From: Pseudosporangium ferrugineum
GTDB taxonomy: Bacteria; Actinomycetota; Actinomycetes; Mycobacteriales; Micromonosporaceae
DNA length: 64,000 bases
Assembly: GCF_003002065.1 (NCBI RefSeq)
Contig: NZ_PVZG01000014.1
Span: forward strand, 124,001-188,000
Direction: 5' to 3'
The notes beneath the pieces are model-generated. The model was not told the origin of the DNA. It saw only the letters and a program-made list of their open reading frames with translations, and made no database searches. Positions within the stretch are counted from its first letter, which is position 1. The number at the start of each line of letters is the position of its first letter. Of the stretch, positions 9,001 through 17,650 are shown piece after piece. The position numbers were made by a program, and so were the translations under genes.

Positions 9001-10943
9001 CGGACGGTGAGCACGGCGCCGTCGATCCGCGCGCGCAGCACGTCGTGGGCCGCCAGCAGGCCGTCGATCAGCGGCGCGAGCTCCCCCGCCGGCGCGGGCA
9101 GCGTGACGGCCTGGAAGAAGCCGTCGAGGCCGTCGCCGACCTCGTCGAGCCAGGCGAGGATCGGCGTCGGCGGCACCGCGCCGGTCGCCTCCACGGCGGC
9201 GGCCCCGGGGGTGGCGTCGCCCACCACCAGGGCGAGCGCGGCCGGGGTGGGATGGGCGAACAGGTCCCGGGCGCGCAGCGCGAAGCCGGCGCGGCGGGCG
9301 GCCCGTACGGCGTCGATGGCCACGATGCTGTCGCCGCCCAGCGCGAAGAAGTCGTCCTCCGCGCCGACCGCGTCGAGGCCGAGGACGCCGGCGAACACCT
9401 CGCAGAGCCGCGCCTCGGTCTCGGTCACCGGCTCACGCGACCGGGCGGGGCCCAGTGCCGGCGCGGGCAGGGCGCGGCGGTCGACCTTGCCGTTCGGGGT
9501 CAGCGGGACGGCGTCGAGGAGCACGAACGCCGACGGGACCATGTATTCCGGGAGCCGGTCGGCGCACCAGGCGCGCAGGTCGTCACCGGACGTCTCGGCG
9601 GACGGGACGGCGTACCCGATCAGGTGCCGGTCGTGGACGGTCACGACGGCCTGGCGAACCGCGGGGTGGCCGGCGACGACGGCCTCGACCTCCTCGAGTT
9701 CCAGCCGCATGCCACGGATCTTGACCTGGTGGTCGGCGCGGCCGACGAATTCGAGGCTGCCGTCGGGCGTCCAGCGGGCCAGGTCGCCGGTGCGGTACAT
9801 GCGCTCGCCCGGGGCGCCGAACGGGTTCGCCACGAAGCGGGAGCCGGTGAGCGCGGGGGCGTGGACGTAGCCGCGGCCGAGGAGGAAGCCGGCCGCGTAC
9901 AGCTCGCCGGTGACGCCGGGGCCGACCGGACGCAGCCCGTCGTCGAGGACGTAGAGCTGGGTGTGCGGGTTGGGGCGCCCGATCGAGGTGGCGATGCGCT
10001 CGGCGGAGTCGCGGTAGATCACGTGGGAGACGCCGATGGTCGCCTCGGCCGGCCCGTACCCGTGGTAGAGGGTCGTGGCGAGCTGGGACCGGAAGCGCTC
10101 GAACAGCTCGGGGGTGAGCACCTCGCCGCCGCACCAGACGTGCCGCAGGCCGTCCAGCAGGTGCGTGCCCCGGGCCAGCTGGAGCAGCACGTCCAGCATG
10201 GAGCTGACCAGGTAGACGAAGGTCACACCCTCGGTGGCGATCAGGTCGAGCAGGTACTGCGGGTCGCGTTCCGCGCCGGGCTCGGCGACCACCACGTAGC
10301 CGCCGGAGACGAGCGGCAGCAGGATCTCGTTGACGCTGATGTCGAACGACAGCGGCGCCTTGAACAGGGTGGCGTCGCCCGGCCCGAAGTGCAGGATCTC
10401 GTCGCGCTGCCAGCGCAGCCGCTCGTGGATCGCCTCGTGCCGGATCATCGCGCCCTTGGGCCGGCCGGTGGACCCCGAGGTGAAGATCACGTACGCGAGC
10501 TGCCCCGGCAGGACCGCGACGGCCGGCGGCTCGGCGCCGTGCCGCGGCACGTCCTGCGCGGTCAGCACCGTCACGGCCCGCGCCTCGGCGAGGACCTGCT
10601 CCCGGCGCTGGGCGGGCCAGGCCGGGTCCACCGGCACGAACGCCGCCCCGGCGGTCATCGTGGCCAGCACCGCGATGACCATCTCGGCCGAGCGCGGCAT
10701 GCCGATGCCCACCACGTCCTCGGCGCCGATCCCGCGCGACCGCAGGTCCCGGGCCAGGGCGTAGACCCGGCCGCTCAGCTCGCGGTAGGTCAGCCGGGTG
10801 TCGCCGGCGACCAGGGCCAGGGCGTCCGGGGTCCGCGCCGCCCGGGCCACGAACGCGTCCACCACGGTCGAGGTGGTCGCCGGGCTGGTGTGGTGGTTCC
10901 ACCGCGCCAGCAGCCCCTCGACGTCCCGCAGCCCTGCCGTCAT
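1..10943 (-). CDS. Hydroxamate siderophore NRPS, A-T-E-C-A-T-C-A-T-E-C..., 3' end off window
   Basis: One reading frame runs without a stop from the ATG at 10943, which has GGAGG 6 nt upstream, to the window edge: about 3,650 codons, C-terminus missing. It should assemble a hydroxamate siderophore peptide in the cytoplasm. Domains by residue: A1 25-530 (FTSGSTGRPKG near 153), T1 near 535 (LGGDSIVA), E1 ~590-960 (HHVIVDGVS, FNYLGR); C2 ~990-1430 (HHIVADGWS), A2 ~1440-1880, T2 near 1915; C3 ~1965-2400 (HFLLWDGWS), A3 ~2410-2870, T3 near 2903; E3 ~2940-3330 (HHLVIDGVSWRIL, FNYLGR), C4 from ~3360. Ten-residue codes, with the last Lys assumed: A1 DINYWGGIGK, A2 IDTLISSGDK, A3 DMENLGLINK. From published codes I infer formyl-hydroxy-Orn, beta-Ala-like and hydroxy-Orn, with residues 1 and 3 epimerised to D. 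There is no starter C domain, so the N-terminus is probably free. Tailoring genes must lie outside. Confidence 0.95.
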   Translation of the reverse strand, partial: MTAGLRDVEGLLARWNHHTSPATTSTVVDAFVARAARTPDALALVAGDTRLTYRELSGRVYALARDLRSRGIGAEDVVGIGMPRSAEMVIAVLATMTAGAAFVPVDPAWPAQRREQVLAEARAVTVLTAQDVPRHGAEPPAVAVLPGQLAYVIFTSGSTGRPKGAMIRHEAIHERLRWQRDEILHFGPGDATLFKAPLSFDISVNEILLPLVSGGYVVVAEPGAERDPQYLLDLIATEGVTFVYLVSSMLDVLLQLARGTHLLDGLRHVWCGGEVLTPELFERFRSQLATTLYHGYGPAEATIGVSHVIYRDSAERIATSIGRPNPHTQLYVLDDGLRPVGPGVTGELYAAGFLLGRGYVHAPALTGSRFVANPFGAPGERMYRTGDLARWTPDGSLEFVGRADHQVKIRGMRLELEEVEAVVAGHPAVRQAVVTVHDRHLIGYAVPSAETSGDDLRAWCADRLPEYMVPSAFVLLDAVPLTPNGKVDRRALPAPALGPARSREPVTETEARLCEVFAGVLGLDAVGAEDDFFALGGDSIVAIDAVRAARRAGFALRARDLFAHPTPAALALVVGDATPGAAAVEATGAVPPTPILAWLDEVGDGLDGFFQAVTLPAPAGELAPLIDGLLAAHDVLRARIDGAVLTVRPAGTLTAADVLRTGEDLAATVSRLSTDRLVAFSHRDGELIVALHHVIVDGVSLRVLAEDLRGGLPIAPAPTSFRQWAAALREADFRDDLPYWTAAAATPVRTLGRRLPAPGDTVATEETLTVTLPADVTERLLTAVPAAIHGGVNDALVAALALAVSPDGPMLLELEGHGREEDAADLDLSRTVGWFTTLFPVPLDVTGLPLAAAVKAVKEQLRAVPHHGISYGVLRYLAGHAELAVQPQVLFNYLGRFAEGEEVVERRDPRMPLPRALEVNAVTAGSSLSAVFSWPGRVLARDEVRAIADRWVELLTAIAGDPGVAGHTPSDFPLVRLRQSDVDALGPDVRDVLPLTPLQAGLYFHAAYAPGADPYVVQQLIHLDGPLDADRLRRAATALFERHPNLAAAFRAAGDGEVVAVVGAPVRAPWRYVVAGDVDAVAAAERAEPFDLSRPPAMRYALVRLAADRHVLVQTVHHIVADGWSVPLLLGDLLALHAGRALPPAPSFRDFLARRGEGDVEAYARLLDGVTEPTLLAPGATGPAASLTATVDGAAVRALAQRHGVTVSNVIAAAWGVLLGRVTGRSDVVFGSTVSGRGGDVPGVEAIAGLLINTVPARVRWTGAETLADVLARFAAAQREVVEHEQTALAEIQRRTGLPELFDTLVVIENYPAPDAPAGDGPRITGVDVVEAPHYPATLMVKPGGTVTVTLTHRLDPAAAGRLLDQYVRVLTADPGTPVAALELLPEADRAAVLALAGGGDPAALPLVPALIGAADPARTAIRAGAGDLPYAALWQRSGAVAATLHAAGVRRGDVVAVATRRTADLPVALLGVLRAGAAYLPVDPGYPAARIEFMLDDARPVCVLVDDASNRALPPHDVPVVRIRTARGDAPDVPVGPLDAASVVYTSGSTGRPKAVVGTHGALANRLAWARERWDGEVRVAKSSMSFIDGTTELLGGLVAGATVVLADDATAADGALLARLVAGSGATQLLAVPSLAAALAETAPELVRGLRRWITSGEALDAGTVAALAAASPDAVLVNSYGASENTGDVLTGTVVPGETVTLGRPVPGVRVYLLDAALDPVAPGAAGEIYVGGVQLARGYRGQGGATAARFVADPFTPGERLYRTGDLGRWTDGRVEFLGRNDDQVKVNGHRVEPAEVEAALLRRLGVREAVAVARRSALHGYVVAEPGETLDPQALLATLREELPAYLVPATVTVLDAVPLLPNGKRDRRALPDPVVTTGEPPRTAREAEVVARFAEVLGAGVGVHDDFFARGGDSISAIRLVNLLARDGLTLSVQDVFRIRTAAAIAATADGPAPEVTPAAPDEVWELSPLQEGVYFQATYEDGAATYIAQNVFDFDRRLDVPALELAFAALLDRHPTLRASFAGEPRPRQIIAASVPAAVTVVEGGDPEAIAAEDRERPFDLTAPPLIRLTVVRNPDGTDRLLLTCHFLLWDGWSRELVLRELFALYDSRGARGALPIGGPGFPDYLAWIAAQDRDASAAAWKAALGEPTVVVPEAAGREPMLSERILAALPTAVTTRLHEQARRAGVTLNSVLTVALALVLGHRTGRGDVTFGTTVAGRPTALPGIENVIGLFLNTVPARVVATPAATVADLARRAQRDRIDLAPHEYLGLGDIQRATGHDQLFDTLYVLQNFLADSTFDDLEAAQGIVNVEYTDTTHYPLTWVLTPGANLRVKLEYRPDVVTGAAARSMVDQLVGVLRALADGLDVPAGAVPLASERALAGRTTAIPETTVAGMLADQAARTPDLTALVFGEQRLTYAELDARIDAVARGLIARGAGPERIVALALPRGIDMVVALFAVLRAGAAYLPLDLDLPAERRRAMIDDAAPLLVLTSLDGVPVDGGPVRAAVHPDHPAYVIYTSGSTGRPKGVVTPYRGLTNMQLNHRAEIFGPTVARARAAGVERLRIAHTVSFSFDMSWEELLWLVEGHEVHVCDEELRRDATALVAYCRAHGVGVVNVTPTYAHHLIDEGLLDGHQMWLVLLGGEAVTDAVWSRLGSPPIGYNLYGPTEYTINTLGAGTADSPTPTVGRPIFNTTGYVLDAWLRPVPPGVAGELYITGAGLARGYLGSPALTASRFVAGPDGTRLYRTGDLVRERPDGNLDFLGRSDDQVKIRGYRIELGEVESAVAAVPGVRQAAVLARDGKLHAYLVGDATPAEVRAALAERLPSYMVPSLYAVVDALPLTVNGKLDVRALPEATPILSVTRGPRDERERALAGIYADVLGLPGVGIDDDFFAIGGDSISSIAVAGRARKAGMPMTPRDVFRRRTVQALAAALPAAAAETVADDGLGDVALTPMLAETVKSATPLDHFYQSMAWHTPAALTRARLEDLLQAVVDRHDLLRATFDGTLHVPAPGLRAATLLTEGPLDEAAEVARLDPANGVMLRAAWDGRTLLLVVHHLVIDGVSWRILAEDLRRAWRGEELAPVGASFRTFAASQPSYPDQEEFWRRTLAGPRAPLGDRPADPAADTAATVRSVTVTLPAEVTVPLLTTVPASFFGGVNDVLLTGLAVAVNRWRGTDGPVLVSLEGHGRTGELDLSRTVGWFTAIHPVRLEPGTTTDLAAATRAVKEQLRAVPTDGLGYGSLRWLHDRDLGPAPEILFNYLGRFGGADGGEWAQAAPLREGVDPANPAMPLEINAHVTGDTFEATLSWPAGLFAEERVIALAERWTAVLRELATVDLGGHTPSDFPLVRLTQDDVDAFAGAADVLPLLPLQEGMYFHAVTSEVDTYAVQQIAELTGEVDPARLRAAVEAAVRRHEALRASFRELRDGRIVQVIAADVRVPWREADLTGTPERLGEVAAEELAQPFDLAQPPVLRHALVSLSATEHRLIETMHHILADGWSYPLVFSDVVAAYHGRELDPPVTTFRDHVESVVTRDREAARAAWRAALDGVAPTALYPEVTAVSEHGSAFAHVDRAGELADVARAYGITVSTLIHGAWGLLLGRLLGRDSVVFGSTVSGRGGELPGVESIVGLLINTVP

Positions 10944-10989
10944 CCCGCACCTCCGATATGGAGCGCCCCGTCAGCGACGCGAGATTAGG

Positions 10990-12737
<1,748 letters not shown>

Positions 12738-12741
<4 letters not shown>

Positions 12742-14444
12742 CGGAGCACCAACCGGCGGTAGGAGTCGTCGGAGGAACCGAGCTCGGCGTGCGCGCCCTC
12801 GGCGGTGACCACGCCGTCGCCGAGGACGACGACCCGGTCGGTGGCCGCGAGCAGGGCCGGGCTGCCGGTGATGACCACGGTGGCGAAGCCGGACCCCGGA
12901 CCGTGCCGCAGCGCCCGGATGCCCTGGGCGACGGCGTGCTCGGTGACCGCGTCGACGGCCGTGGTCGGGTCGTGCAGCACCAGCACGGGCGGGCGGGCCA
13001 GCAGCGCGCGGGCCAGGGCGAGCCGCTGCCGCTGGCCGCCGGAGAGGCTCGCGCCGCGCTCGGCCACCGGCGTGCCGAGGCCCTCCGGCTGGGTGTCCAC
13101 CACCTCGTCGGCGGCGGCCGCGGCGAGCGCCCCGGCCATCGAGAGGCCCTCGCCGGGCGCCGAGGGATCCTCGCCGTGCGGGGCCACGTTCGCGGCGATG
13201 GTGCCGGTGAACAGGTCGGCGTGGTGCGGCTCCACCAGCAGCAGGCGGCGGGCGTGGTCGCGGTCGACGTCCTCCAGGCGCTCGCCGCCGAGGCGCACGG
13301 CGCCCTCGTAGCCGGCCGGGGTGGCGAGGAGCCGCACGAGGGCCTCCGCGTCGGCCGGGCGGCGGGCCACCACGCCGACGAACTCGCCCGGGCGTACCCG
13401 CAGGTCGAGGCCGGCGAGCGGGCCGTGCCGGACGCCGCTCAGGTGCAGCTCGCACCGCTCGGCGGCGGGGGCGGCGACGCCCTCGGGCAGGACCAGCCCG
13501 GCGTCGGTGACCTGGGCGACCCGGTCCGCCGACGCCCGCGCCTCGGCGATCCAGCTCGGCACGATGGCCAGCAGCCCGAACGGCTCGACGAGGAACTGGG
13601 CGGAGCCGATCACCGTGATGAACTGACCGACGGTGATCCGGCCGGAGAGCGCGAACCAGCCGGCCAGGATCGCGATGCCGCAGGCCAGCAGGGTGCTCAG
13701 GACGGTCGAGGCGGCGAGGTAGCCGCCCTGGGTCCGCGCGGCGCGCAGGGTCGCGGCGAGGGAGCGGCGGCTCACCACGCGGTAGCGCTCGGCGGCGGCG
13801 TCCTGGGCCCCGATGCCGCGCAGCGGGCGCAGGCCGGTGACCAGGTCGGTGGCGAGCGAGGTGGCCCGGCCCGCCTGCTCCTGCTGGTCCGCCACCCGCT
13901 CGGTGATCCGCGGCGCACTGAGCTGCAGCACGACCAGCACCAGCGGGGTGGCGACCAGGACCGCGAGGCCCAGCGGTACGGAGATCAGCAGCAGCGTGAC
14001 GGCGCTGATGGCGGTCGCCACCACGGCACCGGCGATCCGCGGCACGTAGTCCAGCAGGTACGACGTGTTGTCGGCGTCGCTCGTGGACACCGTGAGCAGG
14101 TCACCCGCCCGGAAGTCGGTACGCACCCCGCGCGGGTGCAGGATCTTCGCGGACACCTCGAGGCGCAGCAGGTGGGCCTCCTCCGCGATGGCCTTCATGA
14201 GCTGCCGCGCACCGAACCGGTACGCCATGGTCAGCACCGCGAACAGGACCCCCAGCGCCCCCACCCACAGCGCCAGCGCGGTGCCGTCGCCCGGCGTGAC
14301 CGCGCTGTCCACGATGACCCCGATGAGGATCGGGATCGCCGCCTCGCAGGCCTGGTGCACGCCGATCAGCGCCGTGCCGGGCCACAGGCGGCGGCCGTTG
14401 CGGGTGACCGTCCTGCGGAGGATGCGGCCGCCGGAACGACTCAC
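12738..14444 (-). CDS. ABC exporter, fused membrane and ATPase domains (degenerate Walker A half)
   Basis: A 568-residue half-transporter: TM region ~20-320, nucleotide-binding domain ~330-560. The signature LSGGQRQRLALARAL is canonical, but the Walker A position reads GVVARRPADAEAL with no GKS/T, and Walker B ends in HDP without the catalytic Glu. Paired with the next gene, this half would supply the good signature motif while its partner supplies the good Walker A, giving one consensus and one dead ATP site. The GTG start at 14444 overlaps the mbtH stop (GTGA). Siderophore export is inferred from position. Confidence 0.88.
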
Positions 14445-14653
14445 TGCGCCATGCTGTCGCGCAGGCTCTTCGGGCGCAGGTCGGTCCAGTTGGCGTCCAC
14501 GTAGTCCAGGGCCTCCTGGCGCGACGCCGGCCCGAAGACGCTGCGCCAGCCCGCCGGGATCTCCTTGAACGACGGCCAGAGCGAGTGCTGCTCCTCGGCG
14601 TTGACCAGGACGTGGAAGGTGCCGTTCTCGTCGTCGAACGGGTTGCTGGACAC
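14441..14653 (-). CDS. mbtH: MbtH-like NRPS accessory protein
   Basis: A 70-residue protein with the MbtH family pattern: N-terminal NPFDDENGTF, then VNAEEQHSLWPSF, IPAGW and a C-terminal YVDANWTDLRPKSL, including the conserved Trp residues. MbtH proteins bind NRPS adenylation domains and are often needed for their folding or activity, so the partner is presumably the NRPS at 1-10943. The GTG start is preceded by AAGGAGT at good spacing. The gene lies just downstream of an iron box and overlaps the next exporter gene by 4 nt. Confidence 0.95.
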   Translation of the reverse strand: MSSNPFDDENGTFHVLVNAEEQHSLWPSFKEIPAGWRSVFGPASRQEALDYVDANWTDLRPKSLRDSMAQ

Positions 14654-14680
14654 GGTGACTCCTTCGCGCGGGACCGATTG

Positions 14681-14699
14681 AAAGGTAAGGCTAGCCTAA
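14681..14699 (-). promoter_or_regulatory. Iron box upstream of mbtH
   Basis: Read on the minus strand the site is TTAGGCTAGCCTTACCTTT, 15 of 19 matches to the iron-box consensus, with a perfect AAGGCTAGCCTT core. It overlaps the TAG stop of the siderophore ATPase gene (14691-14693) and lies 28-46 nt upstream of the mbtH GTG, suggesting a second internal iron-regulated promoter. Confidence 0.85.
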
Positions 14700-15476
14700 G
14701 CCGGAGCGGGGAATCACGAGCGGGGTGTGCGTCTCCGGGTCGTCGATGATCCGGCAGCCGAGCCCGAAGACGCCGCTCACCAGGTCGGCGGTCAGCACCT
14801 CGCGCGGGTCGCCCTGCGCCACCACCGCGCCGGCCTTCATCACCACGAGATGATCGGCGTAGCGGGCGGCCTGGTTCAGGTCGTGCAGCACCGCCACCAT
14901 GGTCGTGCCCTGCTCACGGTTCAGCCGTACGCACAGCTCCAGCAGTTCGATCTGGTGCGCGATGTCCAGGAACGTGGTCGGCTCGTCGAGCAGCACGATC
15001 GGGGTCTGCTGGGCGAGCACCATGGCGACCCACACCCGCTGCCGCTGCCCGCCGGAGAGGGTGTCGACCGGTTCCCCGGAGAGCTCGGTCACCCCCGTGG
15101 CGGCCATCGCGGCGACCACCGCGGCCTCGTCCGCCGGCGACCACTGCCGGATCAGCCTCTGGTGCGGGAACCGGCCGCGGGCCACCAGCTCGGCCACGGT
15201 GATCCCGTCCGGCGCGATCGACGACTGCGGCAGCAGGCCGAGCCGCCGGGCGACCTCCTTGGCCGGGCGCGCGTGGATGTCGCCGCCGTCCAGGAGCACC
15301 TCGCCGGCCGACGGCTTGAGCAGCCGGGCCAGCGCCCGCAGCAGCGTCGACTTGCCGCACGCGTTCGGGCCGATGATCGCCGTGAACCGGCCGGCCGGCA
15401 CCTCCAGGTCCAGGTGCGACGAGATGGTCTTCCGGTCGTAGCCGACCGTGATGTCGCGGGCCGCGAGCACGCTCAA
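14691..15476 (-). CDS. Iron-siderophore ABC importer, ATP-binding protein
   Basis: A 261-residue FepC/FhuC-family ATPase: Walker A GPNACGKST, signature LSGGQRQRVWVAMVLAQ, Walker B IVLLDEPTTFLD and switch His in VAVLHDLNQAARYAD. It would power uptake of a ferric siderophore with the two FecCD permeases upstream in the operon. The apparent start is TTG at 15476, preceded by a purine-rich GAGGGGGAGA; a GTG two codons later is an alternative. No substrate-binding lipoprotein gene lies in this cluster within the window, so it must be elsewhere or past the left edge. Confidence 0.93.
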   Translation of the reverse strand: MSVLAARDITVGYDRKTISSHLDLEVPAGRFTAIIGPNACGKSTLLRALARLLKPSAGEVLLDGGDIHARPAKEVARRLGLLPQSSIAPDGITVAELVARGRFPHQRLIRQWSPADEAAVVAAMAATGVTELSGEPVDTLSGGQRQRVWVAMVLAQQTPIVLLDEPTTFLDIAHQIELLELCVRLNREQGTTMVAVLHDLNQAARYADHLVVMKAGAVVAQGDPREVLTADLVSGVFGLGCRIIDDPETHTPLVIPRSGLG

Positions 15477-15486
15477 GGTCTCCCCC

Positions 15487-16530
15487 TCACCGACGGGCCT
15501 GGCGGACCAGCAGCCAGACGAAATAGAGGCCGCCCACCGACACGGTCACCACGCCGACCGGCAGCTGGGTCGGCGCGAACGCCCGCTGGGCCAGCCAGTC
15601 GCTGACCATCAGCAGCAGGGCACCCATCGCCGCCGACGGGACCAGGGCGATGCCGGGCGTGCCGGTCAGCCGCCGGGCGAGCTGCGGGGCGGCGAGCGCG
15701 ACGAAGGAGACCGGTCCGGCCGCGGCGGTCGCCACCGCGGTCAGGGCGACCCCGATGATCAGGTACGCGAGCCGCACCGGCTCCACGCGTACGCCCAGCG
15801 CCGCGGCGGCGTCGTCGCCCATCTCCAGCAGCGCCAGGCGGGGCCCGTACGCGATCAGCACCAGGCAGAGCACCCCCACCCCGGCCGCGACCGGGGTGAC
15901 CTGCGCCCAGCCGAGCCCGTTCAGGCTGCCCTGCCCCCACATCGACGCGGCGTACGCGGCCTGGAGGTCCATCTTGATCAGGAACCACTGGTTCGCGGAG
16001 GTGAGCATGGCGCTGACCGCGATGCCCACGATGATCAGCCGGAAGCCCTGCACGCCGCGCCGGAACGCGAGCAGGTAGACGAGCAGCGCGGTGATCAGCC
16101 CGCCGGCCAGCGCACCCGTCGCGACCAGGTAGTAGCCGTTGCCGGCGAAGACCGTGACGATCAGCACCCCGGTGTACGCGCCGGTGTTGAAGCCGATGAC
16201 GTCCGGGCTGCCCAGCGGATTGCGGGTGAGCGCCTGGAAGATCGCGCCGGCCAGCCCCAGCGCCGCGCCGATGATCAGGGCGAGCAGGACGCGCGGCAGC
16301 CGCCAGTCGACCACCACCAGGCGGGCGGCGCGGGTGCCCTCCCCCGCCAGCGCCTCGAGCACCTGACCGGGGGTGAGCGTGAACTCGCCCGTACCCAGGG
16401 CAAGGACGCCCACCGCGAGGGCCGCGACGGCCAGGACCAGGCAGATCAGGGCGGGTCTGAGCGCGAAGCGGCCGCTGACGCGTCGCCCGGCCCGCAGCGT
16501 GACGACCCGGCGGCCGAAGTCGACGCTCAC
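15487..16530 (-). CDS. Iron-siderophore ABC importer, FecCD-family permease 2
   Basis: A 347-residue permease of the FecCD/FepG family with about nine to ten hydrophobic segments. Family landmarks include LPRVLLALIIGAALGLAGA, QALTRNPLGSPDVIGFNTGA and a C-terminal LPVGVVTVSVGGLYFVWLL. The GTG at 16530 overlaps the stop of the upstream permease (GTGA), which fixes the start despite a longer open frame. It should pair with the other permease as the membrane channel for ferric siderophore uptake. Confidence 0.93.
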   Translation of the reverse strand: MSVDFGRRVVTLRAGRRVSGRFALRPALICLVLAVAALAVGVLALGTGEFTLTPGQVLEALAGEGTRAARLVVVDWRLPRVLLALIIGAALGLAGAIFQALTRNPLGSPDVIGFNTGAYTGVLIVTVFAGNGYYLVATGALAGGLITALLVYLLAFRRGVQGFRLIIVGIAVSAMLTSANQWFLIKMDLQAAYAASMWGQGSLNGLGWAQVTPVAAGVGVLCLVLIAYGPRLALLEMGDDAAAALGVRVEPVRLAYLIIGVALTAVATAAAGPVSFVALAAPQLARRLTGTPGIALVPSAAMGALLLMVSDWLAQRAFAPTQLPVGVVTVSVGGLYFVWLLVRQARR

Positions 16531-17585
16531 AGGGCGCTCACCCGCCGGCGGCGCACCCACCAGATCAGCACCGGGGCGCCGAGGAACGCGGTCACCACGC
16601 CCACCCGCAGTTCCCCGGGACGCACCACGAGCCGCCCGGCGATGTCGGCGAGCAGCATCAGCACCGGGCCCAGCACGACCGTGTACGCGAAGATCCAGCG
16701 CTGGTCCGGGCCGACGATCCAGCGCACCACGTGCGGCACCATCAGGCCGACGAACCCGATCGGGCCGACCGCGGCGGTGGCGGCGCCGGTCAGCAGCATC
16801 ACCGACACGGTCGCCAGGATCCGGGTACGCCCGATGCCCGCGCCCAGCGTCCGGGCGAGATCGTCACCGAGCGCCACGGCGTTCAGCGAGCGCGCCACGA
16901 CGAGGGCGAGCACGGCGCCGGCCGCGACGAACGGCAGGATGGTGACGGCGACCCGCATCGGGTGCCCGGCCAGCGAGCCGATGTCCCAGAAGCGCAGGTA
17001 GTCGAAGGCGCGCGGGCGGACCAGCCGGATGCCGCCGGAGATGCCGTCCATGACCGCGCCGAGGGCGACGCCGGCCAGGGTGAGGCGCACCGGGGTGGCG
17101 CCGGCCCGGCCCGCCGACCCGAGCAGGTAGACCAGGGTCAGCGCGAAGGCGACCCCGGCGAAGCCGAACCACAGGTACTGGGACAGGTTCGTGAGGCCGA
17201 GCACGCCGACCGCGAAGACGACGAAGAGGCTGGCGCCGGAGTTGACGCCGAGGATCTGGGTGTCCGCGAGCGGGTTGCGGGTCACCGCCTGGATCACCGC
17301 GCCGGACAGGCCGAACGCGACGCCGGCCAGCAGCCCGAGCACCGTGCGCGGCACCCGCAGGTCCCGCACCACGGACTGGTCGTCGGTGTCGGTGTAGTGG
17401 AAGAACGCGTCCCAGACGGTCGCCGGCGAGATGGTGCGGGTGCCGAGCGCGATGCTGAGCAGGCAGACGACCGCCAGCCCGCCGAGGCAGGCGAGCAGCA
17501 GCAGGCCACGGCGCGCCTGGGTGGCCGCGACGCCGCCGGCGGGTCCGGGCGCACGCGCGGGCGCCGGCGTACGCGTCAGGACCAT
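16527..17585 (-). CDS. Iron-siderophore ABC importer, FecCD-family permease 1
   Basis: A 352-residue FecCD/FepD-family permease, first gene of the siderophore operon. Hydrophobic segments span the protein, with the family motifs VPRTVLGLLAGVAFGLSGA, QAVTRNPLADTQILGVNSGA and GPIGFVGLMVPHVVRWIVG. The ATG at 17585 is only 9 nt from an iron box and has no clear Shine-Dalgarno, so the transcript may have a very short leader. Together with the next two genes it forms a ferric-siderophore import complex. Confidence 0.93.
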   Translation of the reverse strand: MVLTRTPAPARAPGPAGGVAATQARRGLLLLACLGGLAVVCLLSIALGTRTISPATVWDAFFHYTDTDDQSVVRDLRVPRTVLGLLAGVAFGLSGAVIQAVTRNPLADTQILGVNSGASLFVVFAVGVLGLTNLSQYLWFGFAGVAFALTLVYLLGSAGRAGATPVRLTLAGVALGAVMDGISGGIRLVRPRAFDYLRFWDIGSLAGHPMRVAVTILPFVAAGAVLALVVARSLNAVALGDDLARTLGAGIGRTRILATVSVMLLTGAATAAVGPIGFVGLMVPHVVRWIVGPDQRWIFAYTVVLGPVLMLLADIAGRLVVRPGELRVGVVTAFLGAPVLIWWVRRRRVSAL

Positions 17586-17594
17586 GCCCGAAGC

Positions 17595-17613
17595 TTAGGC
17601 TAGCCTTCCCTAC
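17595..17613 (-). promoter_or_regulatory. Iron box at the head of the siderophore operon
   Basis: Minus-strand sequence GTAGGGAAGGCTAGCCTAA matches the iron-box consensus at 15 of 19 positions and lies 10-28 nt upstream of the first permease start. It is probably the main DmdR/IdeR operator of the operon. Confidence 0.82.
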
Positions 17614-17650
17614 CAGTCACGAGCGGTCCAGCCGGCTGGACCTCCCGGCG

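Noticed and set aside
135..10988. A 3,617-codon open frame on the plus strand
   Set aside because: It is the antisense of the NRPS gene: Arg/Gly/Val-rich with no domain motifs, produced by the extreme GC third-position bias. The minus-strand frame carries all NRPS core motifs.
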